From NCBI GenBank assembly GCA_023091665.1, contig JALJCQ010000026.1, positions 1,364,001-1,428,000 on the forward strand: DNA of 64,000 bases. Reading direction: 5' to 3'. The notes beneath the pieces are model-generated. The model had not been told where the DNA came from, ran no database searches, and was given only the letters and a program-made list of their open reading frames with translations. The stretch is from Pythium myriotylum. Its lineage: Eukaryota > Oomycota > Peronosporomycetes > Pythiales > Pythiaceae. Of this stretch, positions 10,397-21,104 are shown one piece after another; within the stretch, counting starts at the first letter, position 1, and each line of letters opens with the position of its first letter. A program made the translations under genes and the position numbers.

Positions 10397-10432
10397 GGAA
10401 TGAAAGCACTTTCAAAAAAGTGCTTTCATTCC
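10397..10432. repeat. Perfect 16-bp-stem hairpin
   Basis: GGAATGAAAGCACTTT, a CAAA loop and the exact reverse complement. The stem is unrelated in sequence to the neighbouring hairpin at 10357-10394. Confidence 0.85.
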
Positions 10433-10652
10433 ACACAGATAAGATCAAATGAGAACACACAACCCAGCGAAAACTTCAAAAACACACAGCAAGAACCCCA
10501 TAAGGCATGAAATGCCTCGTCGAAGAGAAGGCGGCATTCGTTACAAAGCGATCGCTTCGGGGTGAGGCGCTATGGCCCCGCGCGAGTGCCTTTGTGATAT
10601 TTCTCCTACCGAATTTCGATATCGTGGGAACTGTTGCGTGACCGGATGATCT

Positions 10653-10837
10653 GTACTCATCACTCCGCTTTCGCTTCGCTGCTGCTAAAGTGAAGGGAAA
10701 GTGTACTCATCACTCTGCTTTCACTTCGCTACTGGTGAAGTGGAAGTGTACTCATTACTCAGGTTTCAGATCACTACACCGATGCAGTGAAGTGAAGGCA
10801 GAGGGATGTAGTGAAGTGAAAGCAGAGTGATGAGTAC
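10653..10837. repeat. Direct and inverted copies of a 28-bp motif
   Basis: A motif beginning GTACTCATCACTC and ending TTCGCT occurs at 10653-10680 and 10703-10730, with a degenerate third start near 10748. The inverted form is at 10810-10837. The inverted pair could fold into a long hairpin, as in a foldback or MITE-like element. Confidence 0.6.
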
Positions 10838-11259
10838 GGTTTGGTACTGTACAGTTCAACCGGGAGCGAGGCGTAGTGATTCAATACGCCCTCAACCCCC
10901 CGCCAGCCCGCCCCTCTCAGCGTCTCATTGTGTCACGCATGTCTATCAGCTAGGCTGCGTTCGTGTAAACAAAACGAACATTCGCCAGAAACTGCGGGGC
11001 GTATGAAGTTCGACACATGGGTTAGAGACGGTTTCTTGTGTTTTACGTCATGTGAAGTTCAGCTCAGACGAGCCTTGCACAGCAGTCTGAGTAGATCTCG
11101 ACTGGGTACCGTATGCACGAGTATGTATGCATTGCAGCACTGAAACTTGGACCGCGGACTTGTACAGGATGGCTGGCCGCAAAGAGCTCAATCGTCGTGC
11201 TCATTTCAGTTCCAACAACGAGCAGCCCACTGACCCGCCCTAGTCATCATCCGGCAAAC

Positions 11260-11981
11260 ATGTCCGATCCGACAACGCTGCCTCGCTTCGACATTCGCGG
11301 CGTCGAGCGCTTTTCTATCTGGACGCCTGAGACGAATTTTATGGTCATGCATACGATGATGCTTCAAGACTCGTCACCATCCTCCTCCGCGATCAACCCC
11401 TTTCTCAGCCATCTCTCTCTTGCACTAACACACACTTTCAACCGTCATCCACGTATGCGGGCTCGATTAGTAGTCGGAGAGTTCGCTGTCGCCGAGATTC
11501 ATCCCAAGCTCTCCCAAGACGACATTGCTGATCAACGACTGCTCCACGTTAAGGAGGTCACCAGTGACGACATTGATGTACAGTGGCAGAGCTTTGTTGA
11601 GGCGCGCGCGGAGAAGCCATTTGATCGCTTCAAGCACTTTGCGTTCGAACTTCATGTGTGGGTTGATCATGCCAGTCGTCGTATACGCCTACTGCTTTTC
11701 TCAGACCACTACGTCTCCGACTGCAGGTCCGGCATGACGATTCTGAACGACATTCTATCGATCGCAGCGGGATTGTCACAGGGTGATGACGTCAGCCGTC
11801 TAGCAGCCGAGCTGCCACTACGAGGATCCGTCTACGAGCAGAATTTTCGCAGTCACACGTGGATGCATCCAATCTGGACGAAGGCCGTTGAATTCTGTGG
11901 GAAAATGTTGTTCAACCTGACGCCTAAGTTCACCCCGCTTATTCAGCCACGTGAAGGCCACGCTGCATTCAGCTGCCCCCC
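11260..11981 (+). pseudogene. Acyltransferase / condensation-fold gene, 5' half, split by retrotransposon
   Basis: The frame starts at the ATG at 11260 (MSDPTTLPRFDIRG) and encodes about 240 residues before running into the LTR at 11982. SDHYVSDCRSG (from about residue 148) matches the HHxxxDG region of the condensation / alcohol O-acetyltransferase superfamily, in which the second His is catalytic. Here the first His is Asp and the Gly is Cys. The family transfers acyl groups from CoA or carrier thioesters to alcohols or amines; the substrate cannot be read here. The rest of the gene resumes at 18466, and removing the element plus one target duplication keeps the frame (FSCPP continues into NNKTSTLFAMG). 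The gene is therefore disrupted by insertion. Confidence 0.75.
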
Positions 11982-12469
11982 TGTGACGCAGCCAGAAAAG
12001 AATGGCTCGCGTCAGAAGGGTTAGGCAACGACCTTGATTTGGTTTCAGTATATTATACTGGAACGAAGTTACTACGATTAGTCCTGGAAGGATTATGCAC
12101 TGGGTGGTGTAAAAGCATCCCGAGAGTAATGGGTGATGCTGACCCGGCTGCAACACATTGGTGATGACGTAGTGACTATGCATACTGTATTCAAGAGATT
12201 GTAGGAGGGATTACATATTAGTTGACATAGCTAACTTTGGATACTGAAAGCAAGGTATCTAGGACAGACGACATCTAGGCACAGAGCACCCTAGAGGCCC
12301 ACACAGAGGATAGGAAAACAAACTCTAACATCAATCTCACTTCTCAACTTGCTCTCAAGTCAACTAGCCTCAACTAGCCTCGACTAGCCTCGTCCAAGAC
12401 CAAGCCAACCACCCAGCCAGCCAGCCCGCGTACTTGTCACCAGGAGCCCAGTACCCCACTTCTGTGACA
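11982..12469 (+). repeat. Left LTR
   Basis: 488 bp, TG...CA ends, matching the right LTR by eye. Near the 3' end it contains three near-repeats of CAACTAGCCTC. Confidence 0.95.
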
Positions 12470-12482
12470 TGGTAGCACTTGT
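12470..12482 (+). promoter_or_regulatory. Primer-binding site for minus-strand synthesis
   Basis: TGGTAGCACTTG begins directly after the LTR. TGG complements the CCA end of a tRNA, as expected; the tRNA species is not identified. Confidence 0.7.
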
Positions 12483-12768
12483 TGGTCAAGTCCTCTGCCA
12501 AGACTGGTGATCAAGTCTCGCAGTTCTTTGCTGGCTCAAGGATCTGTGGGTGCGAACCTGCAGTGTCAAGACCAAGTTCAAGTGGTGTGGTAGTCCCTGT
12601 CCCGTGAGTCTGAGTGCTCCTGCGTACCGTAAATCCTCTTCACCTGAGTTGAGGACAGATTCGGGCGTATCAGCAGTGCTCTTACTCGGTCTGCCTGAGC
12701 TAGAAGTTGGCATAAGTGGAACCTGTATTGGTTTCCGCCTGGATCTGTGTAGTACCAACCTTCGTTGG

Positions 12769-13158
12769 ATGACCCGAACATCTGCGAAAGGGAAGGCTCG
12801 TCGTGTGAGACGTCCCAACAACTACAAGTCCCTCAACCTCGGTGATCCATCGCGACCCGTGGTGCTAGAGACGTGCGTACCTCGCCGCATCGACGTTACG
12901 GAGAACTTTCTCGTTGAGGGGGATCCGAACGCGGCTGAGAAGTACTTTCGCTGCAAGCACGATCTAGTAGAAGCCGTCAAGAAGGCGAAGCGCGTCACCA
13001 AAGCGTTCGTCAAGCTCGGTGCGGCTCTCGCCACGGACGAACTTCAGAAGGACCACGAGAAGAAGCTCGAAGCCGTTTTCAACTTCCTGAACAAGGCCGA
13101 AGACTTCGCGACAGTACGTCTAGACGAGATCTTTGTTTCTAAACCGAATCGTCAGTAG
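12769..13158 (+). CDS. Small ORF between LTR and gag
   Basis: From the ATG at 12769 the frame encodes 129 residues (MTRTSAKGKARRVRRPNNYK...). The N-terminus is basic, and the second half is a Lys/Glu/Ala-rich helical stretch (VKKAKRVTKAFVKLGAALA). The same frame is open upstream to 12550 but has no obvious start there. It lies before gag in the leader of the retrotransposon and ends about 100 bp before the gag ATG. I do not recognise a domain. It could be an extra retroelement protein or chance coding in the leader. Confidence 0.4.
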   Translation: MTRTSAKGKARRVRRPNNYKSLNLGDPSRPVVLETCVPRRIDVTENFLVEGDPNAAEKYFRCKHDLVEAVKKAKRVTKAFVKLGAALATDELQKDHEKKLEAVFNFLNKAEDFATVRLDEIFVSKPNRQ

Positions 13159-13257
13159 AATCTTCTAAGTTTCGGTTCAACTTGATTGCTTTTGGATTGC
13201 GTAAGCATCGTCTTCGTAATCCATCGGTGACATCGTATACGCTGAGAAGTCCGACTT

Positions 13258-14541
13258 ATGTCTAGTCGTCGTGCTAGAGAAGTCGAGCGTGAGTCACCAA
13301 ATCTACGTCCACGTCGTCAAAGCAGATCGAACGATCCTGAAGAAGTTGAACGTGCTCGTTCAGTGTCAAGAACCCGTTCAACTCAAGCAGAGCCAATGCA
13401 GCATCAAGACGCTCAAGATCAGGGAGGAGAAGTCCCACAGGCTCCGCAAGCTGCTCCAGCCAATCAATGGAACTTTGCCGGAGGGCAAGTTCCAGGGGAA
13501 GTGTTCCAGCAGTTCATGATGTTCATGCAGCAGCAGAACCAGCAGTCCCAGGCGCAGCTGCAGGCGTTCATGCAGATGACGAATAACCAGTTCAACCAGA
13601 TGCTCAACCTTCATGGGTCTACGCGTCGTCGAGATCCGCCGATGTATGAAGGAAAGGTCAACGAAGACATAGAGTTGTGGATCTTCAACACGGAAGACAA
13701 CAACTCGAACAAGCGTGCTGTGATGCATGCTGAGACCTCAGACTCTGTTGAAGAAGTCACTGGCAATCTGGGAAAGTCGGTTCAGAACTGGGTTCGGACG
13801 ATCTTCGCAGTAGAGTGTGCTGCTGCGGGGATTCCCAAGACGTGGGAATTGTTTAAGGCTAAGTTGCGTCAGCGCTATAAGCCATTGGACTTTGAGTACA
13901 ACCTTCGTGAGCGAATGTTTGAACTCAAGCAAACTGGATCGATCCATGAATATGTGGCAAAGTTTCAGGACTTGCATTCGCAGTCTGAACTTCCCATCGC
14001 GGATCTTGATCAGCGTTTTTATTTCCAACACGGCCTTCGTGCTGAGACTTCCGCAAAGATCAAGGAAGAAAGTCCTAAGACGTTGGATGATACGATCAAG
14101 ATCGCCACAAATTTCGAGTTTGCGCATTATTCTGGGAAACCGCCGAAGCAGAATGGTCAGAAGAACTCATCGAAGTTGAACCACGACTCTGCAGGCACTG
14201 CTACCAAGTCGAAGAAAGGAAACAAGTGGAAGAAGAAAGGACACGACTCTCAGAGGAACAACGATGACTGGAAGAAGGAAGCCACTTGCCATGCGTGCAA
14301 GAAGAAGGGGCATATCTCTCCGGACTGTCCTCTGAACAAGGAGTCAAATCACTACATTAGTGGTAATTTGTACGCGATTCTCGAAGTCCAAGCTCTTGCT
14401 TTCAAGGAGCCTAATTGGAAGAAGAATGTGTCCATCTTCGTCGACAACGGTTGCAGCATGAATGGTGTCTCAGAAGATCTGGTGGAAGTGTTGAACTTGC
14501 AAGAAACGGTCGAAGACTTGATGGAAGTCAAGCTCGGTTAG
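13258..14541 (+). CDS. gag: Retrotransposon Gag with zinc knuckle and start of protease
   Basis: This 427-residue frame has a basic N-terminus, a Gln-rich stretch (about 80-120) and a Ty3/gypsy Gag capsid-like region (about 125-300, with RDPPMYEGK and TWELFKAKLRQRYKP). A CCHC zinc knuckle follows (CHACKKKGHISPDC, about residue 347), which packages the element RNA. The last 40 residues enter the aspartic protease: IFVDNGCSMNGVS stands where the catalytic Asp-Thr/Ser-Gly is expected, so the triad reads Asp-Asn-Gly. The frame ends at a TAG (14539-14541), but the same frame continues directly into the rest of protease and pol. The stop may be a mutation or a read-through site. Confidence 0.85.
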   Translation: MSSRRAREVERESPNLRPRRQSRSNDPEEVERARSVSRTRSTQAEPMQHQDAQDQGGEVPQAPQAAPANQWNFAGGQVPGEVFQQFMMFMQQQNQQSQAQLQAFMQMTNNQFNQMLNLHGSTRRRDPPMYEGKVNEDIELWIFNTEDNNSNKRAVMHAETSDSVEEVTGNLGKSVQNWVRTIFAVECAAAGIPKTWELFKAKLRQRYKPLDFEYNLRERMFELKQTGSIHEYVAKFQDLHSQSELPIADLDQRFYFQHGLRAETSAKIKEESPKTLDDTIKIATNFEFAHYSGKPPKQNGQKNSSKLNHDSAGTATKSKKGNKWKKKGHDSQRNNDDWKKEATCHACKKKGHISPDCPLNKESNHYISGNLYAILEVQALAFKEPNWKKNVSIFVDNGCSMNGVSEDLVEVLNLQETVEDLMEVKLG

Positions 14542-17500
14542 ACCGTATACCGCCATCGTCGAATGGTGGAGATGTCTCTTGAAGTTCCCGGTTTCCCCAC
14601 GATCACGTCTAAGTTTCACGTGATGCCTATCCCTGAAGGCAAAGACATTTTGCTTGGTATGCGATGGCTTCGTGAACAGAATCCCGACATCGATTGGGCT
14701 GAGCTAAAGCTTACGCCACGTACTGGTGTACAGCCTGAAGAGCCTCTTGTTCTACGTACGCCTGCGGCGCGTCCCGCTCGCTTTGTCGCCAATCGCCGTC
14801 GTGCTAGACAAAGTCAGAATCGTGAGATCTTCAACTACTATCGTCAACATGGACATGATAGTGAGTTGGGTCATACCAAGTTCATCTCCATGAAGAAACT
14901 TGCCAAAGAGCTGCGCAAGGGAGATGTCGAGTGTGTGTTTATGATTAATCCACACGACTCGGAGAAAGCTGCTAGGTATCAGCAGCAAGGATGGGAAGCT
15001 TTGAAGGACAACCCAGCTATTGATGTGCTGTGGAAGCGTCGTGACACTGTGTTTCGAACGGAGCTACCGAACACTGTGCCACCTGTCCGTGAAGGTATTG
15101 AACATGTCATCGAACTCAAGCCTGGTACAAAGCCCATCTCAGTTCCTCAGTGGCGACAGAGCCCTGAGCAACGTAAGGTGATCCAAGAATGGACCAAGGA
15201 AATGGTCAAGGCAGGTATCATTCGTCCTAGTACCTCGCCTTTCTCGGCACCGACTTTCTGTGTGAAGAAAGCTGTTGGATGGCGAATAGTCCATGACTTT
15301 CGTCTGTTGAACAACAACACGATCTTGCCAGCAATTCCTATGCCACGCAAAGAAGACACCTTTGACGCAATGTCAGGAAGCTATTGGTTTTCATGCATGG
15401 ATTTGCTTTGGGGTTACTATCAAGTGAAGCTCAGAGAACAAGATATACCGTTTACAGCGTTTTCAACGCCTGATGGTTTGTTCGAGTATCTTGTAACTCC
15501 CATGGGACTTAGTGGAAGTCCTGGCACTTTCAATCGACTTCTTCAAAGAGTATTCAGCGACATGCGCGATGTGATGCGTATCTACTTTGACGATATCTAC
15601 GTCTTCACGAGAAGCACGGACATCAATGAGCATCTCGAGGCGTTGGATCGAGTACTTCAAAGATGTGAAGAACAACAGTTATACATCAAGCTGTCAAAGT
15701 GTCAGTTCTGTGTTCCAGAAATTCCTTGTCTTGGAGATTTCGTTGGAAGGAATGGCGTTCGCATGGATCCTGACAAGATCAAGGTTATCAAGGATTGGCC
15801 AGTTCCGAAGACAAAGAAGCAGATGGAGAGTTTGCTCGGTACCACAGTGTACGTTTCTCGTTTCTGCTCGGACTTTGCTCAGTTCGCGGGTCCGCTCCAT
15901 GAGTGTATCAAGGGAAAGAGATCAAGTGAGTCCATCGAGCTCAATGATCATCAACTGGCATGCTTCGAACAACTCAAGCTTCGCTTATCGTCACCGCCTG
16001 TTTTGAAACTTCCGGACTTCACGAAACCTTTTGGCATTCGTATGGATGCATCCAATTTCGCAATTGGGGGAGTCTTGTTTCAAAAGGAGGGAGAGTTGGA
16101 GTATCCAATCGCATACACTGGTCGAAAAATGAAGTCGGCTGAACTCAATTATCCAGTTCGTGAACAAGAACTTCTCGCAATCATGCATGCCTTGAAAGTT
16201 TGGCGCGTGTATTTGCTCGATCGTCCATTTGTTGTGGAGACTGATCACAAGAGCATTGAGACTATTCTCACGCAGAAGACCACGAACAGAAGAGTTGCCC
16301 GTTGGTTCAACGAACTTGCTGAGTTTCAACCTCAGTTCAAGTGGATTCCAGGACATACGAATGACGTTGCAGACGCCTTGTCCAGGAACCCGGACTTTGA
16401 GCATAAAGCCGCTCAAGTCAGTTTAGATGATCTTCTGAAAGCAGCATCTAATAGAGAGATTGTTGCGACCATCAAGTCAAGTCCAGTTGCTGTCGAAGAG
16501 GCGACAAGGAAACTGTACAAGTCGGATCAGAAGACACGAGAAATCTTGACAAAGATTTCTGATGGTTCAACCGTGTTAAAGTATAGCGTAGTTGACGGAC
16601 TCCTTTACTATCAGACACAAGAAGATGAAGAACCTCGACTCGTGATCCCCGACAATGAAGATCTGAAGAATCGTGTGATTTATGAAAACCACGATGTTGT
16701 GACTGCAGGACACCCAGGATACTTTAAGACTTATCTAGCAGTCCAGAAGAAGTACTATTGGCCTCGTATGACCAAGTACATTCAGCGCTATGTGAACACT
16801 TGTGAAATGTGTCAGCGCATTAAGGTGAGGCAGATGAAGCCTCCAGGTCTACTCAATCCGCTTAGTATTCCATCGGGAAGATGGGTTGAGATCTCCATGG
16901 ATTTCTTGGTAGCGTTACCAGAAACTGGAGATGGGCATGATGCTATTATGGTCATTGTTGATCGTTTGACCAAGCGTGCGAAGTTCATCGAAACCCGCAC
17001 AACCGCCACGGCAGAAGATACTGCTGATCTCTTCATGAAGCATTATGTGAAGGATCATGGCTTGCCCAAGACAATAGTTTCGGATCGTGACTCGAAGTTC
17101 ACGTCGAAATTTTGGTCCTCAGTGACATCGATCCTGAAGACTACTCACAACCTTTCCTCAGCGTTTAGACCGCAGACAGACGGACAGACAGAACGCACGA
17201 ATCGTTTCATCGAAGACTATCTCAGAGGTGTTGTGAACCCGATCCAGAATGATTGGGATAAGTTTTTGCATCTAGCGGAATTCGCCTACAACCGCAGAGT
17301 GCATTCGTCGATCGGCATGTGTCCCTTTTGAAGCTGATCTTGGCTATGTTCCATACATGGCAGACGATATTGCTGCAGACCCAGGATTCAAAAAGTTGGA
17401 TAAGGCTGCGCAGACATTCTTGCTTCGACAAGAAGTGTTTTTGAAGAAGGCAAAAGATGCAATTAGTGAAGCACAAGAGCATATGAAGTCGTATTATGAC

Positions 17501-18160
17501 AAGAATCGCCTGCATCAAGAGTTTGAAGTTGGTCAACTCGTGCTACTCGACGGCAAGAATCTTGATATTCGCCACAAAGGCTTCGCATCGACAAGCAAAT
17601 TGGCACCAAGATTTATCGGACCCTACCCCATCGTGAAGAAAGTCCATCAAGATTCGTATGAACTTGCCATGTCGAAGGATCTTCGTATCCACCCCGTTTT
17701 CCACACATCTTTGCTCAAGCCGTATATGAAGGATAACAAACGCAAACAGCAGACTACGAAGGTTTTGCTTGCGGACGGCATTACTGAAGGACAACTCATC
17801 GATGCTGTCATTGGGCATCGGAAGATTCGTGGAAGAGACCAGTACAAGATACACTGGCTCGGAGAATCAAGACGTCAAGCCACATGGGAACCCGTTGAAA
17901 ACCTGAAGCAGATTCCAAGTCTCATCGAAGCATACTGGAAGTCTGTGCAGGGGGGGCCTTCTCTCGAAGGGAGGTCATGTGACGCAGCCAGAAAAGAATG
18001 GCTCGCGTCAGAAGGGTTAGGCAACGACCTTGATTTGGTTTCAGTATATTATACTGGAACGAAGTTACTACGATTAGTCCTGGAAGGATTATGCACTGGG
18101 TGGTGTAAAAGCATCCCGAGAGTAATGGGTGATGCTGACCCGGCTGCAACACATTGGTGA
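14542..18160 (+). pseudogene. pol: Retrotransposon Pol: protease, RT, RNase H, integrase, chromodomain
   Basis: In phase with gag after the TAG at 14539. The protease flap region includes KDILLGMRWLREQNPDIDW. Reverse transcriptase follows, with the catalytic motif YFDD at about 15585-15600. RNase H has a DASNFAIGGVLF start. Integrase shows an HHCC zinc module (AGHPGYFKTY ... CEMCQR) and the catalytic Asp residues in MDFLVALP and VSDRDSKF. The frame stops at TGA (17329-17331) because of one extra T in a CCCTTTT run. Skipping one base continues the protein from FEADLGYVPYMADD to the end. The C-terminus (about 17800-17940) is a chromodomain (IRGRDQYKIHWLGESRRQATWEP) that directs integration to chromatin marks in chromoviruses. 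The final residues overlap the right LTR. Both breaks could also be sequencing errors. Confidence 0.85.
17966..17977 (+). promoter_or_regulatory. Polypurine tract for plus-strand synthesis
   Basis: GAAGGGAGGTCA lies directly before the right LTR, with a G6 run 9 bp further upstream. The position is as expected for Ty3/gypsy elements. Confidence 0.6.
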
Positions 18161-18465
18161 TGACGTAGTGACTATGCATACTGTATTCAAGAGATTGTAG
18201 GAGGGATTACATATTAGTTGACATAGCTAACTTTGGATACTGAAAGCAAGGTATCTAGGACAGACGACATCTAGGCACAGAGCACCCTAGAGGCCCACAC
18301 AGAGGATAGGAAAACAAACTCTAACATCAATCTCACTTCTCAACTTGCTCTCAAGTCAACTAGCCTCAACTAGCCTCGACTAGCCTCGTCCAAGACCAAG
18401 CCAACCACCCAGCCAGCCAGCCCGCGTACTTGTCACCAGGAGCCCAGTACCCCACTTCTGTGACA
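17978..18465 (+). repeat. Right LTR
   Basis: 488 bp, same length and sequence as the left LTR by eye, followed by the CCCCC target duplication. Confidence 0.95.
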
Positions 18466-19318
18466 CCCCCGCCAAACAATAAGACATCGACGCTCTTTGC
18501 GATGGGATCGCGAGAAAACTTGGCGAAGTTATTGACACGCTGCCGCAAAGAGGAGACAACTTTTCTTGGCGCGTTATCTGCATTAATCATCGTTGCATTT
18601 GCCTCTATCAAGAATATCCCTGATCACGGGAAATTGCGACTTGCGATGGTTCTTACGTACGACATGCGCGGTCGCGTGACTGAACCCGTCGAGCAAGAGA
18701 CTGTGGGGTTCTATGCTCACGGAGGAAACTTCGAGAAGTTGTTCCCGAATGACGGCCTTGTGCCGAAGGAAACGAGTTTCTGGGCAATCGCTCGTGGTGC
18801 AAAACAAGAGGCGAACAAGAACGGAAACTCCTTCGCCTTGACCAAACCCTCGTCTCTTGTTATGGACCAGTACTACCACTCGGGTGAAGGCAGAGTTCTT
18901 CGACGAGTTGCCCAAAAATGAACATGCAAGTGCCGGTGACGTACGCATGTCAAGTCTCGGGCCTTACAAGCATGAGACCACGCACGCGATGGGCGAGAGT
19001 GAGCTGACAATCCGGTCATTACACTTTAGTTGTCGCTCCCCGTTTCTCGCGCCACTCTCCCAGTTTTACGTCACATCGGTATCGAACGGCGTTGGTTTCG
19101 GGCTGAACCACAGCCTAGACAGAGATGTTGGGAAATTGCTGCTGGATGCTGTCGTTCAGGTTATGGAGAACGCATGGCGAGTGGAAGCAGAAGACACGAT
19201 TGCAAGAGTCTGTCACAAAGTTCTTGGGAAGAAGAACGATATGGACCACCTTCAACCTGCCGGTGTTATCAGCGAGAAGAGCTTCGTTGACCCTCACTGT
19301 ACCTCGGTTAAATCTTAG
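18466..19318 (+). pseudogene. Acyltransferase / condensation-fold gene, 3' half
   Basis: Continuation of the gene begun at 11260. The first part (PPNNKTSTLFAMGSRENLAK and TTFLGALSALIIVAF) matches the middle helix of condensation-like acyltransferases, where a Thr/Gly-rich turn precedes a helix. Near 18876 the frame breaks: an extra G in TCGGGTGAAG shifts reading to another frame, which carries VKAEFFDELPKNEHASAGDV and continues to a stop at 19318. The late segment (FLAPLSQFYVTSVSNGVGFG) is typical of the family C-terminal sheet. The frameshift, independent of the retrotransposon, shows further decay or a base-calling error. Confidence 0.7.
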
Positions 19319-19440
19319 ATTTTGCAGGGTGCATTACGGAAAAGGGATATTTTGGCGAAGGGTATGTATGGGCTTCTAGACCGAATACGAGACTGAATGT
19401 TCATGTGAAACACTGACAGTCCGAATAGACTTGGTCCTCA

Positions 19441-19895
19441 GCATTAGACCTTCCCCGTTCCCTGGCAGTTGGTGGCGACGGACGTGCTGTTGTCCGAGCA
19501 AGTGCCTTTGGCGATATCACCTTGGTCGGGCGGCCAGGACATGGTCCGCCAGTAGCGGACCCACATGCCAGACGGACCGACGCTCTAAACAGCGTACGAG
19601 TTCCGGCCACGCGTGAGCTCGCGTTGCACTTGGTTCGCAGCGACCATTCCGCAGGCATCGGTAGGGGTTGCGATACAGCACGCAAGCTGGTGGCATTTTT
19701 TCCCACTTCCTGTGATTGCTGGAGCGATCGCCTGACCAATCGTGAACCCAGAGACCGCGAGATTCGCGGCGGCTGTGACACTCGCATCAGCGCGCAAATG
19801 GAGAGTTTGTTCTTCGACAAACTGCGGGGCTTGGTTTTCGAACGACGTCGCGTACGTGGCGTGAAGGAGAGCGTTGGCGAAACCGAGAACTTCGT
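19441..19895 (-). pseudogene. Secreted six-cysteine family, A-type copy A1 (decayed)
   Basis: Similarity to the A-type genes runs from a lost start (ACG in place of ATG at 19895) to the last Cys codon at 19441. Recognisable parts are FVEEQTLHLRADASV, SGFTIGQAIAPAITGSGKKC, HQLACCIATPTDACGM and SGMWVRYWRTM. Breaks are the start loss, one frameshift in the signal-peptide region, an in-frame TAG where relatives have Glu (before SVGPSGMW), and TAA in place of the Tyr codon two codons before the end. The RxLR of other A copies is LHLR here. It is head-to-head with the decayed B1 at 21970, with an RNase H repeat in the spacer between them. Confidence 0.85.
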
Positions 19896-20147
19896 ATGTC
19901 TTGCGAGTGTCAATGATAATTCGGTAGTGGACAGTGCCTTGAGCCATCCTCGAGGATAGTGTTGGGGATCTGGCAGAGCCAGAATGCGATGTCACGTGCA
20001 AGGACTAGGCTTACAGACAGCGATTTTCTCGATGAAAGAGGGTCGCATTGTCCTATTAAATCGGAGGCAAGATGTACAGCACAACATTGATAGGTGTTAC
20101 GCCTCTCTTCCATTGTGTGGCACATGCTAAACTGACTGTCCAGTTCG

Positions 20148-20720
20148 GATCCCAAATGAGACCACGCAAAACAGAACCGGTCTTAACGCCACCAAGTTGA
20201 TTTTGAGAAAAACGCGTTTGAAGTTTTGTCTTCGATAAAGTACGAAACGACTCGAGACGAGAAAACTCACCATTAAACTCTATAGTATAAAACAAATAAA
20301 AACACATAAAAACATTTCAGATACCGGTTTTTATTTCCCGCCAACGTACTCTATGTTGTTTGCCTTGTTTTTTATTTGTTGTTTAAAACTAGTAAAAAGC
20401 AAGTTTGCTTTTTTTTTTATGGACACGTTGAACTTCAGTTTCACGATGAAGGAGTTGGAATTTGAAGAAAACAAGGCCAGATTCGGGATCTTTGGGTGAG
20501 TTTTTACACGATGGGGGTCCTAACTCAAAACTCGAAAATCTATTTTTTTGGACACGTCTCAGTCAGCTCAAACGTTTTGTGGGTCAAACTTGGAATTTCG
20601 ACAATCCGAGACCACCATTCGACAGAGGAGATCAAGAGCTATCCGATGGTTTATTCAGATCCAAATTCTTCGTTTTGGCGTTAAGTCTGGTTTCGTTTGC
20701 CGTGGTCTCAACAAAAACCC
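20148..20720. repeat. Degenerate inverted repeat, MITE-like
   Basis: The segment starting GAGACCACGCAAAACAGAAC at 20157 returns in inverted, diverged form ending near 20711 (GAGACCACGGCAAACGAAAC on the minus strand), both followed by CTTAACGCCA. The intervening DNA is AT-rich and noncoding. This looks like an old miniature inverted-repeat element; boundaries are uncertain. Confidence 0.4.
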
Positions 20721-21104
20721 ATTAAATGGGTTTTTGTAATAGAAAAGAAACACATTATCAAGAGGGTCTAACCGAAGCGTGATTGTGGTTCGTGCTCCAA
20801 TGTACAGAATTATACTTTTCCACTTCTCGGCCGGGTTGCCTGAATCTTGGAACGCATGGAACCGTCATGCCATTCAAGGAGACAGTTGGCACAATGGCTG
20901 GTTTGCGAGTCTTTCCACTTGAACTGTCCGCCTGGGTGAAACCTGGACACGTCGATATTCACTGGCTAAAATTGTGTGACCAGGTTGCGGCCCTTGAGGT
21001 GAACTGAAGCAATCGAAGCTGAAATCATCCAATTCCAATTCCTATTCAATTGGCGTCTATTGGTTTGCTTATATAGAAACCTATAGCCGGCGTGACGCCA
21101 AGTT

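Larger units (their letters stand above)
9840..11259. other. Intergenic stretch with hairpin repeats, no gene
   Basis: About 1.4 kb without a supported coding region. It holds two adjacent perfect hairpins (10357-10432) and a set of direct and inverted 28-bp repeats (10653-10837), annotated separately. The right end should contain the promoter of the split acyltransferase gene. Confidence 0.5.
11982..18465 (+). mobile_element. Ty3/gypsy chromodomain LTR retrotransposon (complete, 6.5 kb)
   Basis: Two 488-bp LTRs (11982-12469 and 17978-18465) begin TGTGACGC and end TTCTGTGACA; I saw no difference between them by eye. The element is flanked by the 5-bp target duplication CCCCC (11977-11981 and 18466-18470). 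A primer-binding site starting TGG follows the left LTR directly, and a purine-rich tract precedes the right LTR. Inside are gag, protease, reverse transcriptase, RNase H, integrase and a C-terminal chromodomain in the order typical of Ty3/gypsy chromoviruses. Matching LTRs suggest recent insertion, yet the coding region has an in-frame TAG at 14539 and a one-base frameshift near 17328, so this copy is probably not autonomous as read. It lies inside an acyltransferase gene in the same orientation. Confidence 0.95.

Noticed and set aside
19585..20001. 139-residue frame as an intact gene
   Set aside because: It is the 5' part of the decayed A1 copy, ending at an in-frame TAG inside the conserved core.
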